DNA from: Brachybacterium aquaticum
GTDB taxonomy: Bacteria; Actinomycetota; Actinomycetes; Actinomycetales; Dermabacteraceae
Direction of reading: 5' to 3'
Length of the DNA stretch: 64,000 bases
Assembly: GCF_014204755.1 (NCBI RefSeq)
Contig: NZ_JACHLZ010000001.1
Span: 1,922,001-1,986,000, forward strand
Under the pieces are notes generated by a model. The model made no database searches and was not told the origin of the DNA. It saw only the letters and a program-made list of their open reading frames with translations. This document shows positions 60,992-64,000 of the stretch, in pieces (the stretch's first letter is position 1; every line of letters starts with the position of its first letter). The position numbers and the translations under genes are program-made.

Positions 60992-61250
60992 CCTCCCGTG
61001 GATTCAGAGCCTCCACCAGACCCGGGGCGATTCGCCGCGCATCAGTCCCAACTTTGCTGCTCCACCCCTCCGAGCCCGGATATTGAACAGATCATTCATC
61101 CAACGATCAGCTACCGCACCGAGACCTCCATCACGAGACGATCACGATTCCTCACGACCGTCCCGGACTGCAGGGGCCCTCTTCCGGGCGGTCGGCGCCG
61201 GCGATTCGCCCCGTTCGTCACCATTCGGACCCCGGTACGGCCCCGAGGGC

Positions 61251-61256
61251 TACCAT
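61251..61256 (+). promoter_or_regulatory. -10 element of the DEAD-box helicase gene
   Basis: TACCAT, 33 bp before the GTG start. The 255-bp stretch from the IS3 end to the start holds no gene. Confidence 0.4.
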
Positions 61257-61289
61257 GGATCAGCACATCCATGACCAGAGAGTTGAACG

Positions 61290-63113
61290 GTGCCTGAAAC
61301 CATCCCGCACACCGACGAGGCCGTGTCGGCCTCCCCCGCCGTCGAGCAGAGCTCCGGCATCCCCGGCCAGAACCAGACCTTCGCGGACTTCGACGTCCGC
61401 CCCGACATCGTCGAGGCCCTGGCCGCGAAAGGCATCACCACGCCCTTCCCGATCCAGGCCCTGACCCTGCCGGTCGCGCTGAAGGGCCGCGACATCATCG
61501 GCCAGGCCAAGACCGGCACGGGCAAGACCCTCGGCTTCGGCATCCCGCTGCTGCAGAACTCCGTCGCCCCCGGCGAGGACAACCCCGGCGGCCGTGAGAT
61601 CGGCAAGCCGCAGGCCCTCGTGGTCCTGCCCACCCGCGAGCTCGCGGTGCAGGTCGCCCACGACCTGGAGACCGCCTCCGCGAAGCGTCCGATCCGCATC
61701 CTCACCGTCTACGGCGGCCGCGCCTACGAGCCGCAGATCGAGGCGCTCGAGAAGGGCGTCGAGGTGGTCGTGGGCACGCCCGGCCGTCTCATCGACCTGA
61801 TGCGCCAGAAGCACCTGGACCTCTCCCAGGTGCGCACCGCCGTGCTCGACGAGGCCGACGAGATGCTCGACCTCGGCTTCCTCGAGGACATCGAGAAGCT
61901 GCTCCAGGCCGTGCCGACCGACCGTCAGACCATGCTCTTCTCGGCCACCATGCCGGGCCCGATCATGGCGCTCGCGCGGCGCTTCATGCGCCAGCCCACC
62001 CACATCCGCGCGCAGGACCCCGGCGACGAGGCCCGCACCAAGGCGGACATCAAGCAGGTCGTCTACCGCGCCCACCAGCTCGACAAGATCGAGGTGATGG
62101 CCCGCATCCTGCAGGCCCGCGGGCGCGGCCTGACCATCATCTTCATGCGCACCAAGCGCCAGGCGGACCGGGTGGCCGGCGACCTCGCCGATCGCGGCTT
62201 CGCCGCGGCCCCGCTGCACGGCGACCTCGGCCAGGGCGCCCGCGAGCAGGCACTGCGCGCCTTCCGCAACGGCAAGATCGACGTGCTGGTCGCCACCGAC
62301 GTCGCCGCCCGCGGCATCGACGTCACCGACGTGACCCACGTGGTGAACTGGAACTGCCCCGACGATGACAAGACCTACCTCCACCGCACCGGCCGCACCG
62401 GCCGCGCGGGCAAGAAGGGCACCGCGATCACGTTCGTGGACTGGGAGGACCTGGCGCGCTGGGCGCTGATCGCCCGCCAGCTGGGGCTGGAGTCCACCGA
62501 GGCCGTGGAGACCTACTCCACCTCCGAACACCTGTTCACCGACCTCGACATCCCCACCGAGGCCAAGGGCACCCTGCCCAAGGACAAGCGCACCCGTCAG
62601 GGCCTGGACGCAGAGGAGATCGAGGACCTGGGCGGTCCCGACTCGGCCTCCCGCCCCTCCCGCGAGGGCGGGCGCGGCGGCCGGGACGGCGGTCGTGGTG
62701 GCCCCGGCGGTCGTGACGGCGGCCGTGGTGGCCGAGACGGCGGGCGCGGCGAGGGCCGTTCCCGGGGCGGGCGTCGCAGCCGGGACGAGGAGTCCCGCGG
62801 CGAGAGCGGCGGCCGCTCCCGCCAGGACGCCCCTGCCCGGGACGAGGCCGACGGCGAGGCGGGCGAGACCCCGCGCCGCCAGCGCTCCCGTTCCCGCACC
62901 CGCCGGGTGAACGGCGAGGTCGTCGCGGGCGAGAGCACCGGCTCCGACGCGCCGTCGACCGGCCCCGAGGACAAGAGCGGCTCCTCCGAGTCCGGCGGCT
63001 CCTCGACCCGTCGTCGACGCTCGCGCGGCGGCCGCGGTCGCAGCCGCGGCGGGTCCTCGAACGGCGGATCGTCGAACGCCGACAGCTCGACCGGCGGCGG
63101 CTCCGAGAGCTGA
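61290..63113 (+). CDS. DEAD-box RNA helicase (RhlE/DeaD type) with RGG-rich tail
   Basis: 607 residues from GTG 61290. Motifs: Q motif FADFDVRPDIVEAL ... TPFPIQ, Walker A AKTGTGKT, PTRELAVQ, TPGRLIDL, DEADEMLDLGF, SAT (FSATMP), IIFMRTKRQADRV, ATDVAARGIDV and HRTGRTGRAGKKG. The last ~170 residues are Gly/Arg/Ser/Asp-rich (repeats of GGRGG and RDGG), an unstructured RNA-binding tail. It remodels structured RNA, for example in ribosome assembly. It corresponds in position to Rv3211 (rhlE), resuming the core after the island. Confidence 0.94.
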   Translation: MPETIPHTDEAVSASPAVEQSSGIPGQNQTFADFDVRPDIVEALAAKGITTPFPIQALTLPVALKGRDIIGQAKTGTGKTLGFGIPLLQNSVAPGEDNPGGREIGKPQALVVLPTRELAVQVAHDLETASAKRPIRILTVYGGRAYEPQIEALEKGVEVVVGTPGRLIDLMRQKHLDLSQVRTAVLDEADEMLDLGFLEDIEKLLQAVPTDRQTMLFSATMPGPIMALARRFMRQPTHIRAQDPGDEARTKADIKQVVYRAHQLDKIEVMARILQARGRGLTIIFMRTKRQADRVAGDLADRGFAAAPLHGDLGQGAREQALRAFRNGKIDVLVATDVAARGIDVTDVTHVVNWNCPDDDKTYLHRTGRTGRAGKKGTAITFVDWEDLARWALIARQLGLESTEAVETYSTSEHLFTDLDIPTEAKGTLPKDKRTRQGLDAEEIEDLGGPDSASRPSREGGRGGRDGGRGGPGGRDGGRGGRDGGRGEGRSRGGRRSRDEESRGESGGRSRQDAPARDEADGEAGETPRRQRSRSRTRRVNGEVVAGESTGSDAPSTGPEDKSGSSESGGSSTRRRRSRGGRGRSRGGSSNGGSSNADSSTGGGSES

Positions 63114-63130
63114 TCCCCCGACCTGACCCG

Positions 63131-63160
63131 CGGGCCCCGACGAAATCGCGTCGGGGCCCG
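63131..63160. terminator. bidirectional hairpin terminator
   Basis: CGGGCCCCGACG (63131-63142) pairs perfectly with CGTCGGGGCCCG (63149-63160), 6-nt loop, between the convergent helicase and PHP genes. Confidence 0.85.
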
Positions 63161-63174
63161 TCGGCGTTCCGGGG

Positions 63175-64000
63175 TCAGGGCCGGATGACGCGGGTGCCGC
63201 TCGTGGCGCGGCGCTCGATCTCCGCGAGCACCTCCGGGGCGGTGAGGTTCTCACCGAGCACGTTCGGCTTGCCGGTGCCGTGGAAGTCGCTGCCGCCGGT
63301 GATCAGGAGGTCATGGGCGCGGGCGAAGGCGAGCAGGCGCTCGCGCTCCTCGGCCCCGTGCTCGCGGTGGTGCACCTCCACCCCGTCCAGGCCCGCCTCC
63401 ACCATCGCCTCCAGCAGCTCCAGCGGCAGGTCGTCGTCGCGGGTGACCGAGCCGGGATGGGCGATCACCGACACCCCGCCGGCCTCCCGGATCGCGACCA
63501 GCGCCTCCAGCGGCGAGGGGGCGTAGTAGGGGACGTAGTACGGCCCGGACGGGCGCAGCAGCTCCCCGAAGGCCGCCGAGCGGTCCGCCACCACCCCCGC
63601 GGCGACCAGCGCATCGGCGATGTGGGGGCGGCCGATGACGGTCTCCTCCCCCGCCACCTGCTCCCGCACCCCGTCCCATGTGATCGAAAAGTCCTCCCCC
63701 AGCAGCTCGACCATCCGCCGGGCCCGCTCGATGCGGGAGGAGCGCGCCTCGCCCATCTCGGCGGCGAGCGCCGTCTCCGGTGAGGGGTCCACGAGCAGGG
63801 CGAGCAGGTGCACGCTGCGATGCTGCAGCTCCGAGGACACCTCGATGCCCGGCACCGCGGCGACACCGCTCGCGGCGACGGCGTCCGGCAGCTCCGGCCA
63901 GCCCTGCACGGTGTCGTGGTCGGTCAGCGCCAGGACGTCCAGGCCCGTGGCCGCCGCCTGCGCGAACAGCTCGGCCACCGACGTGGTCCCGTCGGAGCAG
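63175..64000 (-). CDS. PHP-domain phosphoesterase, 5' end outside the window
   Basis: About 275 residues are visible; the start lies beyond 64000. The visible N-terminus CSDGTTSVAELFAQAAATG continues the usual HxHS-x-SDG metal motif. Then LALTDHDTVQGW (ligands), VPGIEVSSE, GRPHIADALV, VSVIAHPGS, GVEVHHREHG and ITGGSDFHGTGKP (last ligands) complete a trinuclear PHP site. The family includes 3',5'-nucleoside bisphosphate phosphatases and RNase AM-like enzymes. Substrate not determinable here. Confidence 0.93.
   Translation of the reverse strand, partial: CSDGTTSVAELFAQAAATGLDVLALTDHDTVQGWPELPDAVAASGVAAVPGIEVSSELQHRSVHLLALLVDPSPETALAAEMGEARSSRIERARRMVELLGEDFSITWDGVREQVAGEETVIGRPHIADALVAAGVVADRSAAFGELLRPSGPYYVPYYAPSPLEALVAIREAGGVSVIAHPGSVTRDDDLPLELLEAMVEAGLDGVEVHHREHGAEERERLLAFARAHDLLITGGSDFHGTGKPNVLGENLTAPEVLAEIERRATSGTRVIRP

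Larger units (their letters stand above)
58481..61033 (-). mobile_element. IS3-family element, copy 2, carrying an IS30 insertion
   Basis: Ends TGAATCGCCCCGGGTTTG (58481) and the inverted CCCGGGGCGATTC (to 61033). ~1.32 kb without the 1234-bp IS30. It has the same orientation as copy 1 but diverged sequence in OrfB and OrfA. No target duplication is visible. Confidence 0.88.

Noticed and set aside
39359..61048. Shared 15-bp word CCGCGCATCAGTCCC after two different IS3 ends (39359 and 61034)
   Set aside because: A match of this length is expected by chance at this GC content, and the sequences diverge directly afterwards.
1..64000. tRNA or rRNA genes
   Set aside because: No cloverleaf-like or rRNA-like segment was recognised; a tRNA search program would be needed to exclude one fully.

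Overview
This window is chromosomal DNA of a high-GC actinobacterium. WhiB7, UvrD2, the AdnAB helicase-nuclease, DUF3107, DUF2342 and a TANNNT-type -10 with leaderless GTG starts all point there. A Micrococcales/Dermabacteraceae (Brachybacterium-like) source fits but cannot be proven from the sequence alone.

Core block 1-27.7 kb: glycogen phosphorylase (cut by the window edge), a degenerate sigma-factor/RskA-like membrane fusion, EttA, a HAD hydrolase coupled to a secreted PDZ-S16 protease, a DUF2342 protein, a Nudix hydrolase, a YgjP-like metallopeptidase, a DUF5679 mini-protein, whiB7 with a leader peptide, uvrD2, an NmrA-type reductase, nudC, an APH-fold protein, adnB-adnA, a TetR regulator, DUF3107 and a membrane metallophosphoesterase. 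From the PDZ protease onward the order resembles the mycobacterial Rv3194c-Rv3211 neighbourhood. In that neighbourhood the DEAD-box helicase rhlE comes soon after tetR/DUF3107. Here it appears only at 61.3 kb, so 27.7-61.0 kb is an inserted accessory island.

Island 27.7-61.0 kb: it is built from layered insertion sequences. Two directly repeated IS3-family elements (27874-33177 and 58481-61033) bracket about 25 kb of cargo. Both carry a near-identical IS30 element at exactly the same position. The left copy has also been hit by two different IS110-family elements. Each IS110 element has a non-coding left end that looks like a bridge RNA, and its putative guides match the element's own present target and donor ends. 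Cargo in order: a truncated gene, a serine recombinase, a convergent PIN/AbiJ-like nuclease pair (possible defence), another IS3 element interrupted by an IS30 copy with a nonsense codon, an IS481 fragment, a MerR regulator, a 658-residue protein of unknown function, several small TA-like or unknown genes, and an IS256 element that cut both an antitoxin-like gene and a copper-storage-protein gene.

Copper module 47.3-57.4 kb: Csp-type four-helix copper-binding proteins, an NlpC/P60 hydrolase, the coupled operon ydhK-cueP-tlpA-ccdA, and the coupled operon copZ-copB-response regulator-histidine kinase. CsoR-like operators lie at 48248-48262 and 57385-57401, but no csoR gene is in the window. Together the genes would sequester cytosolic copper, export it, and handle copper and thiol chemistry outside the membrane. 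The core resumes with the DEAD-box helicase and a PHP phosphoesterase cut by the right edge.
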